Assembly: GCA_937988775.1 (NCBI GenBank)
Contig: CALKHP010000058.1
Span: forward strand, 62,001 to 126,000
Source of the DNA: an uncultured Alphaproteobacteria bacterium
GTDB lineage: Bacteria; Pseudomonadota; Alphaproteobacteria; Rhizobiales; Beijerinckiaceae
DNA: 64,000 nucleotides
Direction: 5' to 3'
Below the pieces are notes generated by a model. It was not told the DNA's origin. It did no database searches and saw nothing but the letters and a program-made list of their open reading frames with translations. Shown here in pieces: positions 54,763-62,447 of this stretch; position 1 is the first letter of the stretch; every line of letters starts with the position of its first letter. The translations under genes and the position numbers were made by a program.

Positions 54763-55722
54763 ATGAGCGACAAAATCCCTGTCACCGTACTCACCGGCTA
54801 TCTCGGCGCCGGCAAGACCACCCTGCTCAACCGCATCCTCACCGAGCAGCACGGCAAGAAATACGCCGTGATCGTCAACGAATTCGGCGAGGTCGGCATC
54901 GACAACGAGTTGGTGGTCGGCGCCGACGAGGAAGTCTTCGAGATGAATAACGGCTGCATCTGCTGCACCGTGCGCGGCGACCTGATCCGCATCATCGAGG
55001 GGTTGATGAAGCGCAAGGGCCGCTTCGACGCGATCATCATCGAGACGACCGGCCTCGCCGATCCCGCGCCCGTGGCGCAGACCTTCTTCGTCGACCAGGA
55101 CGTGCAGGACAATGCCCGGCTCGACGCCGTCGTCACCGTGGCCGACGCGAAATGGCTCTCGGCCCGGCTCAAGGACGCGCCGGAAGCCAAGAACCAGATC
55201 GCCTTCGCCGACGTCATCCTGCTCAACAAGGTCGATCTCGTCACGCCCAAGGAACTCGACGAGGTCGAGGCGCGCATCCGCGCCATCAACCCCTATGCCA
55301 CCATCCACCGCACCGAGCGCTCGCAGGTCGCCCTCGACGCCATCCTCAATCGCGGCGCCTTCGATCTCGAGCGTGTGCTGGAACTGGAGCCCGCCTTCCT
55401 CGAGGAGGACAACCACCATCATGACGAGCACATGCAGTCGGTGGCGCTGAAAATCCCCGGTGATGTCGATCCGGAGAAGTTCATGCCGTGGGTCAATGAG
55501 CTGGTGCAGCGCGATGGGCCGAACATCCTGCGCTCGAAGGGCATCCTCGCCTTCAAGGACGAGCCGAAGCGCTTCGTCTTCCAGGGCGTGCACATGATCC
55601 TCGACGGCGATCTGCAGCGCGACTGGCGCGCCGACGAGAAGCGCGAATCGAAGATCGTCTTCATCGGCCGCGACCTGAAGCTCGACGAGATCAGGGCGGG
55701 CTTCATGGCCTGCGCCGCCTGA
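54763..55722 (+). CDS. COG0523 (CobW/ZnuL-type) metal chaperone GTPase
   Basis: A 319-residue G3E GTPase. Walker A is GYLGAGKTT (12-20), the metal-binding CxCC motif GCICCTVRGD is at 64-73, Walker B region IIIETTGLADP and guanine specificity LLNKVDL. A His-rich loop EEDNHHHDEHM precedes the C-terminal CobW_C domain (about 225-315). Such proteins hand zinc to target enzymes under zinc limitation. ATG 54763 follows ttggagg. The gap before it includes gattataacc, which resembles one half of the Zur box. Next gene starts one base inside its stop codon. Confidence 0.92.
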   Translation: MSDKIPVTVLTGYLGAGKTTLLNRILTEQHGKKYAVIVNEFGEVGIDNELVVGADEEVFEMNNGCICCTVRGDLIRIIEGLMKRKGRFDAIIIETTGLADPAPVAQTFFVDQDVQDNARLDAVVTVADAKWLSARLKDAPEAKNQIAFADVILLNKVDLVTPKELDEVEARIRAINPYATIHRTERSQVALDAILNRGAFDLERVLELEPAFLEEDNHHHDEHMQSVALKIPGDVDPEKFMPWVNELVQRDGPNILRSKGILAFKDEPKRFVFQGVHMILDGDLQRDWRADEKRESKIVFIGRDLKLDEIRAGFMACAA

Positions 55723-56720
55723 TGAACACGCAAAGCGCGGCGACCTCGCTCACGGACAGCGTCGCGCCACTCGAGGCCGGCGCCCATGTCATCGCCGCCG
55801 GCTTCCTGCGCGAGGCCCCCGTCCTCGTCACCGGCGATGGCGACGTGCTGATCGCCGGCACACGCCACCAGATCGGCGCCGATGCGGCGCTCGTCGCCAA
55901 GCTCGCAGCCGATGCGATCATCCTCGGCGACGATCGCGGCCGCATCCTGCGCATCGGCGCGGATGGCACGCAGGCGGCGCTCGCCGATGAGAAGGGGCGC
56001 TGGATCGATGCGCTCGCGCTCGGCCCCGATGGCGCCATCGCCTGGTCATGCGGCAAGCGCGTCGTGGCGCGCGACGGCAAGGGCAAGGTGAAGGAACTGG
56101 CCGCCGTCAGCACCTCGCAGGGCCTGGCTTTCCGCCCGAAAGGCTATCAGCTCGCCATCGCCCAGAATGGCGGCGCCCTGCTGTGGATGCCCAACACCGA
56201 GGCCCCTCCCGACAAGCTCGACTGGAAGGGCTCGCATCTCGACATCACCTGGTCGCCCGATGCGCGTTTCGTCATCACCTCGATGCAGGAAAACGCCCTG
56301 CATGGCTGGCGCCTGCCCGAGAAGCAGCACATGCGCATGTCGGGTTACCCGGCCAAGTCGCGGTCGCTGTCCTGGAGCCATGACGGCAACTGGCTGGCAA
56401 CGAGCGGGGCCGATGCCTGCATCGTGTGGCCGTTCGGCAGCAAGGAAGGCCCGATGGGCAAGGCGCCGCGCGAATGCGGCGTGCGCCCGACCAGGGTCAG
56501 CGCGGTCGCCTGCCATCCGGGCTCGCTCGTCATCGCCATCGGCTACGAGGATGGCTGCATCCTGATCTGCCGCCTGACCGATGCCTCCGAACTGCTGGTC
56601 AGGCCGCCCGAGCGCGACCGGCCGCGCGACAGCGTCACGGCGCTCACCTGGGACGCCAAGGGCAAGCGGCTGGTGTTCGGCACGGCGGAAGGCGCGGCGG
56701 GCGTGCTGACCTTGCCCTGA
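55722..56720 (+). CDS. WD40 repeat protein linked to zinc operon
   Basis: A 332-residue beta-propeller with about six or seven WD-like blades. Clear repeat cores include KGYQLAIAQNGGALLWMPNT, DITWSPDARFVITSMQENAL, SLSWSHDGNWLATSGADACI and ALTWDAKGKRLVFGTAEGAA. No signal peptide or transmembrane segment, so cytoplasmic. It overlaps the CobW gene (TGATG), a linkage seen in other Hyphomicrobiales as I recall. Probably a scaffold or partner for the GTPase; function unproved. Confidence 0.82.
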   Translation: MNTQSAATSLTDSVAPLEAGAHVIAAGFLREAPVLVTGDGDVLIAGTRHQIGADAALVAKLAADAIILGDDRGRILRIGADGTQAALADEKGRWIDALALGPDGAIAWSCGKRVVARDGKGKVKELAAVSTSQGLAFRPKGYQLAIAQNGGALLWMPNTEAPPDKLDWKGSHLDITWSPDARFVITSMQENALHGWRLPEKQHMRMSGYPAKSRSLSWSHDGNWLATSGADACIVWPFGSKEGPMGKAPRECGVRPTRVSAVACHPGSLVIAIGYEDGCILICRLTDASELLVRPPERDRPRDSVTALTWDAKGKRLVFGTAEGAAGVLTLP

Positions 56721-56732
56721 CAGGGGGATGCC

Positions 56733-56999
56733 ATGTGGAAGCGCTTTCTCGGCGGCACGCCGCCCGATCGTGTCGCGACCGCGCGGATCAAAACGCTGGC
56801 GCTCGGCGTTCTGCCAGTGGGCGTCTCGGTCGCGGTCAACGAGATCGTGTGCCGTGATCCCGGCTGCCCCGGCACGGAAACCGTCATCCTGGTGATGCGC
56901 GCCGGCGCCCGCACCGTCGCGGTCAAGATCCAGAAGGAGGCGGCCACGGTCAGCGAGGACGATGTGCGCGCGGCGTTCGCCGACCTGTGCCTTGCCTGA
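56733..56999 (+). CDS. 88-residue protein with CxxxxC motif, unknown
   Basis: A compact soluble protein: MWKRFLGGTPPDRVATARIK, a conserved-looking NEIVCRDPGCPGTETVILVM core with two cysteines (Cys-x4-Cys in a Pro-Gly turn), and a C-terminal helix SEDDVRAAFADLCLA. It begins 12 nt after the WD40 stop with cagggggatgcc upstream, so it is probably the last gene of the zinc operon. The Cys-Pro-Gly-Cys turn could bind metal or be redox active. No named family is recognised. Confidence 0.6.
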   Translation: MWKRFLGGTPPDRVATARIKTLALGVLPVGVSVAVNEIVCRDPGCPGTETVILVMRAGARTVAVKIQKEAATVSEDDVRAAFADLCLA

Positions 57000-57118
57000 C
57001 ACCCGGCCGGAATCGGCGCTGCTTGCGGTGACGCAAACATGTCTGGCGCCGCCTCTGCTATAGTAGCGAATGCAGGAGGCCACCGCGTGCGATCGCGCCT
57101 CGACCATGGGAGACGAAA

Positions 57119-57826
57119 ATGAACGTCGCAGACATCATGACGAGCCCGGTTCTGGCGCTTCGGCCGGGCGCCTCGGTCACCGATGCCGCCCGGCTGATGC
57201 TGACGCATCAGGTCAGCGGCCTGCCGGTGATCGCGGAAGACGGCACGCTGGCCGGCATTGTCAGCGAAGGCGACTTTTTGCGCCGCAGCGAATTGGGCAC
57301 CGAGCGCAAGCATTCCGGCTGGCTCGAATTCCTCGTCAGCCCCGGCCAGGCGGCCGAGGAATACACCCACGCCCATGGCCGCAAGGTTGAGCAGATCATG
57401 CGGCGCGACGTCGTTACCACGACGCCGCAGGCGAGCCTCGAGGAGGTCGTCGAGTTGATGAGTTCGCGCGGCGTCAAGCGCCTGCCGGTGATCGATGGCG
57501 GCAAGGTCGTCGGCATCGTCGCCCGCTCGGACCTGATGCGGGCGATGCTGCGCGTCCTGCCGCGCGGCAGCGCCGCCCATTCGCATGACGAGCGCATCCG
57601 CGGCGAGATCCTGGCCGAATTCGCCAACCAGTCCTGGGCCAGCAACGGCGCCATCCGCGTCAAGGTCGACAAGGGCGTGGTCGAACTGTCCGGCACGATT
57701 TTCGACGAGCGCATTCGCGATGCGGCGCGCGTCGTGGCGGAGAATATTGCCGGCGTCACCGATGTCGTCGACCGGATCACCTGGGTCGAGCCGATCTCCG
57801 GCATGTTGATGACGGCGCCGATATAG
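57119..57826 (+). CDS. CBS-pair and BON domain protein
   Basis: A 235-residue cytoplasmic protein. First CBS domain about residues 1-62 (MNVADIMTSPVLALRPGASV, GLPVIAEDGTLAGIVSEGDF); second about 90-150 (IMRRDVVTTTPQASLEEVVE, GVKRLPVIDGGKVVGIVARS); BON domain about 155-225 (WASNGAIRVKVDKGVVELSG). CBS pairs bind adenine nucleotides and BON domains bind phospholipid or proteins; the fusion is often stress-linked in alphaproteobacteria. ATG at 57119 after gggagacgaa. Single gene, 119 nt downstream of the zinc operon. Confidence 0.88.
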   Translation: MNVADIMTSPVLALRPGASVTDAARLMLTHQVSGLPVIAEDGTLAGIVSEGDFLRRSELGTERKHSGWLEFLVSPGQAAEEYTHAHGRKVEQIMRRDVVTTTPQASLEEVVELMSSRGVKRLPVIDGGKVVGIVARSDLMRAMLRVLPRGSAAHSHDERIRGEILAEFANQSWASNGAIRVKVDKGVVELSGTIFDERIRDAARVVAENIAGVTDVVDRITWVEPISGMLMTAPI

Positions 57827-57886
57827 AGGCTTCCCGCCGGCGCAACGGCGCGGGGCCGAACCGATCGCCCTGACCGGGAGAGAGCA

Positions 57887-58375
57887 ATGATCCTGCGGCC
57901 CGTGATCCTGATCTTCTGCCTGCTCGTCGGCGTGGCGGCGTCGCAACTGCCGGAATTCGCCCAGCAATACCGCCAGCGCCTCGCCGGCGCGATCGACGAG
58001 TTGACCCGCATCGTCGACCGCTTCAACGCTGACGCCACGGCCGAGGGCCTGACGCAGGATCAGGCGCTCGAGCGCTACCGGCTCTCCGATGACACGTTCC
58101 TGCGCCGGCGCGGTGGCAGCGCCGCCGAGATCATCGCCCGGCGCGACCGCCTGATGGCGCAGCAGCAGGATTTGTCCGGCGCGCCGGTGCTGCGCATCGC
58201 ACCGGTCGTCGCGCATCTTGATTCCGAGCTTGCCCGCCGCACCCTGACCGATTTCGAGCCGGCGGTGCCGACGACCATCGAGGGAGCCGCCTTCGGTGGC
58301 GCGGGCCTGATCGTCGGCCGCCTGCTCGCCTCGCTGCTCGGCCTGTCCTCACGCCGCCGGCGCAGAACCGCTTGA
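57887..58375 (+). CDS. DUF2937 family protein
   Basis: A 162-residue protein with an N-terminal hydrophobic segment (ILRPVILIFCLLVGVAASQL) and a second near the C-terminus (GAAFGGAGLIVGRLLASLLG), separated by a helical domain with QYRQRLAGAIDELTRIVDRF. This layout matches DUF2937, probably a two-helix inner-membrane protein with a periplasmic middle. The tail is Arg-rich. Ribosome-binding site gggagagagca supports ATG 57887. Function unknown. Convergent with the homospermidine synthase gene. Confidence 0.75.
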   Translation: MILRPVILIFCLLVGVAASQLPEFAQQYRQRLAGAIDELTRIVDRFNADATAEGLTQDQALERYRLSDDTFLRRRGGSAAEIIARRDRLMAQQQDLSGAPVLRIAPVVAHLDSELARRTLTDFEPAVPTTIEGAAFGGAGLIVGRLLASLLGLSSRRRRRTA

Positions 58376-58385
58376 CGACCTGAGC

Positions 58386-59831
58386 CTACCGCACCAGCAC
58401 GTTGCGGAACTGCCACGGGTCGTCAGTGTCGATATCCTCGGGGAAGAAGCCCGGCCGGCCCTCGAGCGGCGTCCAGTCGGTGTAATGGCCGGTCAACGGT
58501 CCGAGATAGGGCTGCTGGATTTGCAGGCAGCGATGGAAGTCGATCTCGTCGGTATCGACAATGCCGGCATTGGGGTTTTCGAGCGCCCACACCATGCCGG
58601 CGAGGATCGCCGAGGTCACTTGCAGGCCGGTGGCGTTCTGCGACGGCGCGAGGCGGCGCGTCTCCTCGATCGAGAGCTGCGAACCATACCAGTAGGCGTT
58701 CCTGGCATGGCCATAGAGCAGCACGCCGAGTTCGTCGATGCCGTCGACGATCTCGTCCTCGCTCAGGATATGCAGGGTTTCCTGCGGCCGACCGGCACGG
58801 CCGAACATCTCGTGCAGCGACAGCACCGCATCATTGGCCGGATGATAGGCATAGTGGCAGGTCGGCCGGTACACCGCCTTGTCGCCCTCGCGCACGGTGA
58901 AGAAATCCGCGAGCGAAATCGCCTCGTTATGCGTCACCAGGAAGCCGTATTGCGGCCCCGGCGTCGGGCACCAGCTGCGCACGCGCGTCTCGGCGCCGGC
59001 CTGCAGCAGATAGATGCCAGCCTGGCAGCCGGTGTCATGCGCGCGGGCGTTGTCAGGCAACCATTTCTCATGCGTGCCCCAGCCAAGCTCGGAGGGTTGC
59101 AGCCCTTCGGCGATGAAGCCCTCGACCGACCAGGTGTTGACGAACACCTCCGGCGGCTTCGGCAGCTTGGCGCGCTGCGTATCGCGCTCGGCGACGTGGA
59201 TGCCCTTCACGCCGGTCTTCTGCATCAGCTTCGCCCAGTCAGCCCGGCTCTTCGGCTCGTCGAAGGCGAGGCCAAGATCGGAGGCGACATTGAGCAGCGC
59301 CTGCTTGACGAGCCAGGACACCATGCCCGGATTGGCGCCGCAGCACGAAACGGAGGTGGTGGCGCCCGCCGGGCGCGCATGCTTGGCGGCCAGCGTCATC
59401 TCGCGCAGCGCGTAGTTCGAGCGCGCCTCCGGCCCCTTGCTGTTGTCGAAATAGAAGCCGAGCCACGGCTCGTTCACCGTGTCGATATAAAGCGCGCCGA
59501 TCTGCGCGCAGAACTCCATCAGATCGACCGAGCCGGTATCGACCGAGACGTTGACACAGAAACCCTGGCCGCCGCCGGCCGTGAGCAACGGCCCGAGCAT
59601 GTCCTTGTAGTTTTCGCGCGTCACCGCCTCATGCACGAAACGGATGCCGCGCGCGTCGAGGATGCCGCGATCCTTGTCCTCGGGATCGATGACCACGAGA
59701 CGCGCCTTGTCGAACTTGAAATGGCGTTCGATCAAAGGCAGCAGGCCCTTGCCGATCGAGCCGAAGCCGATCATCACGATCGGGCCGCTGATCGTGCCGT
59801 GCACGGGCCAGGCTTGGTCGGATGAGGTCAT
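58386..59831 (-). CDS. hss: homospermidine synthase
   Basis: A 481-residue NAD-dependent enzyme making sym-homospermidine from two putrescines. The Rossmann loop is VMIGFGSIGKGLLPLIERHF; conserved blocks are NVSVDTGSVDLMEFCAQIGA, YIDTVNEPWLGFYFDN, TSVSCCGANPGMVSWLVKQA and ELGWGTHEKWLPDNARAHDTG. Length fits the bacterial family. Homospermidine is the main long polyamine in many Hyphomicrobiales. It lies downstream of the GNAT and ornithine decarboxylase genes on the same strand, so putrescine supply and use are encoded together. Confidence 0.95.
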   Translation of the reverse strand: MTSSDQAWPVHGTISGPIVMIGFGSIGKGLLPLIERHFKFDKARLVVIDPEDKDRGILDARGIRFVHEAVTRENYKDMLGPLLTAGGGQGFCVNVSVDTGSVDLMEFCAQIGALYIDTVNEPWLGFYFDNSKGPEARSNYALREMTLAAKHARPAGATTSVSCCGANPGMVSWLVKQALLNVASDLGLAFDEPKSRADWAKLMQKTGVKGIHVAERDTQRAKLPKPPEVFVNTWSVEGFIAEGLQPSELGWGTHEKWLPDNARAHDTGCQAGIYLLQAGAETRVRSWCPTPGPQYGFLVTHNEAISLADFFTVREGDKAVYRPTCHYAYHPANDAVLSLHEMFGRAGRPQETLHILSEDEIVDGIDELGVLLYGHARNAYWYGSQLSIEETRRLAPSQNATGLQVTSAILAGMVWALENPNAGIVDTDEIDFHRCLQIQQPYLGPLTGHYTDWTPLEGRPGFFPEDIDTDDPWQFRNVLVR

Positions 59832-60006
59832 GAAAATACTCCCGTCGGTGCGGATTGAAGAAAATCAGCACGCGACGCGGCCGAAAGATGAAGGGTGGAA
59901 ACGGCGGCCCGACAGCGAGTCCGGCCCGGCGAACGCCGTTCCGGATGCTGGTTCAGCCGGGCTACGGTGACAGGATGCTGCGCGTCTGTGTCACCGTTGG
60001 CCGCCT

Positions 60007-60543
60007 TCACGCGACCAACAACTGCGCGAAATCCGGCTTTGGCTGCAAGGCGCCGGCCGCATTGACGAGGCCGGCCGCGCCGGACAACGCGCCCGTGCGC
60101 AATTCGAGCCCGAGAAAGCGCTCGCGCGCATAGGGGCCCGGCAGCCACAGCGCCTGCGTCAGCGCGGCACTGAAACCGAAGCGTTCATAGTAAGGCGCAT
60201 CGCCGACCAGCACCACGCTATCATGGCCGAGCGCCTCGGCGCGCGACAGCCCGACGCGCATCAACTGCGCGCCGATGCCGGCCGAGCGATAGGCCGCATC
60301 GACGGCGAGCGGCCCGAGCATCAGCGCCGGCCGGCTGGGCCCTGCCGCGACATGCCAGAAGCGCAGCGTGCCGATCAGGCGGCCGTCATCGCTGGCCACG
60401 AAAGACAGATCATCAGCCGGCAGGCGGCCCTCGCGCAGCCTTTCGCACGTCTTGGCGAAGCGCTCCTCGCGCCCGAAAGCGGCATCGAGCAGGGCTTCAC
60501 GGGCCTGGACGTCGTCACGGCACTCGTCATGAACGCGGATCAT
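60007..60543 (-). CDS. GNAT family N-acetyltransferase
   Basis: A 178-residue acetyltransferase. The acetyl-CoA site is LGPLAVDAAYRSAGIGAQLM (motif A, R/Q-x-x-G-x-G/A as R-S-A-G-I-G-A), followed by SRAEALGHDSVVLVGDAPYY and ERFGFSAAL. ATG at 60543 has ggaga upstream; the TTG four codons earlier is less likely. Between ornithine decarboxylase and homospermidine synthase, so an amine or polyamine substrate is a reasonable guess but unproved. Confidence 0.88.
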   Translation of the reverse strand: MIRVHDECRDDVQAREALLDAAFGREERFAKTCERLREGRLPADDLSFVASDDGRLIGTLRFWHVAAGPSRPALMLGPLAVDAAYRSAGIGAQLMRVGLSRAEALGHDSVVLVGDAPYYERFGFSAALTQALWLPGPYARERFLGLELRTGALSGAAGLVNAAGALQPKPDFAQLLVA

Positions 60544-60661
60544 CGTCGTCTCCAACCAGATCGGGAGGCAAGGATTGCGCCATCGCCACGGCCAGCGCTG
60601 CGCGCGGCCGAACCAGCAAGCGGGGTGAAGGAAGTGACGGCCGGGCGTACCGGCCGTCGCG

Positions 60662-61795
60662 TCAGATCGTGTACTGCTTCAGGCCGGGCATGCCGTTGAA
60701 GTCACGCGACGAGTAGGTCGTCGTATAGGCGCCGGTGCCCTCGATCAGGATCTTGTCGCCGATCTCCAGGCTGACCGGCAGCATGTACGGCGTCTTCTCG
60801 TACAGCACGTCGACCGAATCGCAGGTCGGCCCGGCGACCACGCACGGCACCAGCGCATCGCCGTCGCGCGGCGTGCGCAGCGGATAGCGGATCGATTCGT
60901 CGATCGTCTCGGCCAGCCCGTGGAACTTGCCGATATCGAGATAGACCCAGCGCACGTCGTCCTCGGCATCCGACTTCTTGGACACCAGCACGACTTCCGA
61001 CTCGATGATGCCGGCATTGCCGACCATGCCGCGGCCCGGCTCGATGATCGTCTCCGGGATGCGGTTGCCGAAATGCTTCCTGAGCGATTCGAAGATCGCC
61101 GCGCCATAGGCCTGCACCGCCGGCACGTCCTTCAGGTAGCGCGTCGGGAACCCGCCGCCGAGATTGACCATGGCGAGGTGAATGCCGCGCTCGGCCATCT
61201 CGCGGAAAATCGCCGCGGTGGTGGCCAATGCACGGTCCCACATCTCGGGGTTGCCCTGCTGCGAACCGACATGGAACGAGATGCCATGCGCCCTGAGGCC
61301 AAGACGATGGGCGTGCTCGAGCACGCGCGGCGCCATTTCGGGCACGCAGCCGAACTTGCGCGACAGCGGCCAGTCGGCGCCCTCGCCATCGCACAGGATA
61401 CGGCAGAACACCTTCGAGCCGGGCGCGGCACGGGCGATCTTCTCGACCTCGGCCTCGCAATCGACCGCGAACAGCCGGATGCCGAGCGCGAAGGCGCGCG
61501 CGATGTCGCGCTCCTTCTTGATGGTGTTGCCATAGGAGATGCGCTCGGGCGTGGCGCCGGCGGCCAGCGCCATCTCGATCTCGCCGATCGAGGCGGTGTC
61601 GAAGCACGAGCCAAGCCTGGCCAGCAACGCCAGGATCTCCGGCGCCGGATTGGCCTTCACGGCATAGAACACGCGCGTATCGGGCAGTGCCCGGGCAAAC
61701 GCGGTATAGTTGTCGTGCACGATCGCCGTATCGACGACGAGGCACGGGCCGTCTTCGCGACGGTTGCGGAGGAATTCGCGGATACGATCCGACAT
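60662..61795 (-). CDS. odc: ornithine (lysine/ornithine) decarboxylase, fold-III PLP type
   Basis: A 377-residue alanine-racemase-fold decarboxylase giving putrescine from ornithine. The PLP lysine is Lys47 in RVFYAVKANPAPEILALLAR; SFHVGSQQGNPEMW, NLGGGFPTRYLKD and IIEPGRGMVGNAG are cofactor and substrate blocks; the catalytic Cys region is VAGPTCDSVDVLYEK and YTTTYSSRDFNGM closes the site. It is of the eukaryote-like COG0019 class usual in alphaproteobacteria. Preceded by a 650-bp leader with strong RNA structure, fitting the speF leader motif described for this gene in Hyphomicrobiales. Confidence 0.94.
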   Translation of the reverse strand: MSDRIREFLRNRREDGPCLVVDTAIVHDNYTAFARALPDTRVFYAVKANPAPEILALLARLGSCFDTASIGEIEMALAAGATPERISYGNTIKKERDIARAFALGIRLFAVDCEAEVEKIARAAPGSKVFCRILCDGEGADWPLSRKFGCVPEMAPRVLEHAHRLGLRAHGISFHVGSQQGNPEMWDRALATTAAIFREMAERGIHLAMVNLGGGFPTRYLKDVPAVQAYGAAIFESLRKHFGNRIPETIIEPGRGMVGNAGIIESEVVLVSKKSDAEDDVRWVYLDIGKFHGLAETIDESIRYPLRTPRDGDALVPCVVAGPTCDSVDVLYEKTPYMLPVSLEIGDKILIEGTGAYTTTYSSRDFNGMPGLKQYTI

Positions 61796-62310
61796 GGCAG
61801 CATCCCCTTCGCAGCCTGGGGCTGCACTGGCGATAACAAGAGACAGAAGACGAATCCGTCCGCGACGACGCGATGGAGACGCGCCGTGACCTGAACGCTT
61901 CTGATATCGGCTCCTTGCGGAAACCGACGGTGCTGCGCCGAAAGTCGTGAATCGAGTGACGGGTTACCGCCGCAAGATGTCACGCCATCGCTTGGATTGG
62001 GATGACCCGCTCCGCACGCCCGGCAAGATGGACAAGCCTCTTCGGTGCACCGACCTGTGGAGGGCCGACACGAGACCAAAAAAGCCCGTTCCGTCGTTGC
62101 TTTGAGTCGCGTCACCCGCTTCGGGCGGGGCCGCCGGTTCGCCTCCGGCTGCCGGTCCGTTCTTTTGGGAGCTCGGCCCAACCCGAAGGTTGTACCGCCC
62201 TCCCAACGACTGGTGTCTTTCCGGCCTCTTGTCCGGAGCTCCACCGACCGGCACGCGACCACAGGCACGTGCGAAATTGGGCAGGGTGAGAGATAGCATA
62301 ATCGCTCCCC
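61796..62310 (-). promoter_or_regulatory. structured leader of ornithine decarboxylase gene (speF-type RNA)
   Basis: More than 500 nt of non-homologous, highly structured RNA-like sequence precede odc. On the minus strand, GGGAG-GGC...GCC-GAG-CTCCC (62167-62204) encloses AACC-TTCG-GGTT. Other hairpins are CCCGC-CCGAA-GCGGG and the self-complementary TCGGTGCACCGA at 62042-62053. A six-T tract follows ggaacgggc (62078-62083). The speF RNA motif (Rfam; Corbino et al. 2005 set) sits exactly here, before ornithine decarboxylases in Hyphomicrobiales; assignment is by position and structure, not by alignment. It probably attenuates transcription in response to polyamine or ornithine. Confidence 0.6.
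61964..62299 (-). CDS. possible leader peptide ORF within the odc leader
   Basis: An open frame of 111 codons starting ATG at 62299 just after a strong ggggagcgatt ribosome-binding site. It begins MLSLTLPNFARACGRVPVGG and contains Pro-Ala-rich GEPAAPPEAGD just upstream of the T-tract. Codon use is atypical (CTA, CTT, many Arg/Gly/Ser), so only the first part may be translated. A translated leader that stalls at Pro-Pro codons would couple polyamine or EF-P status to odc expression; this is hypothesis. Confidence 0.3.
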   Translation of the reverse strand: MLSLTLPNFARACGRVPVGGAPDKRPERHQSLGGRYNLRVGPSSQKNGPAAGGEPAAPPEAGDATQSNDGTGFFGLVSALHRSVHRRGLSILPGVRSGSSQSKRWRDILRR

Positions 62311-62447
62311 GATTCAATAGGAAAACGCATCGCCGCCGCATCAATTATCGGACATCTGCCGCGCGACCGCCAAAGCACTTTGCCGGCGGCCTCAATCGTG
62401 CCACGAAGGCACCGAAAAACGCCGTGCTCAAGGAGCCGCCCAGCAAA

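Noticed and set aside
61657..62268. 203-codon minus-strand frame over the odc leader and start of odc
   Set aside because: It runs in a different frame through odc and lacks homology; the leader is better read as structured RNA with a possible shorter uORF.
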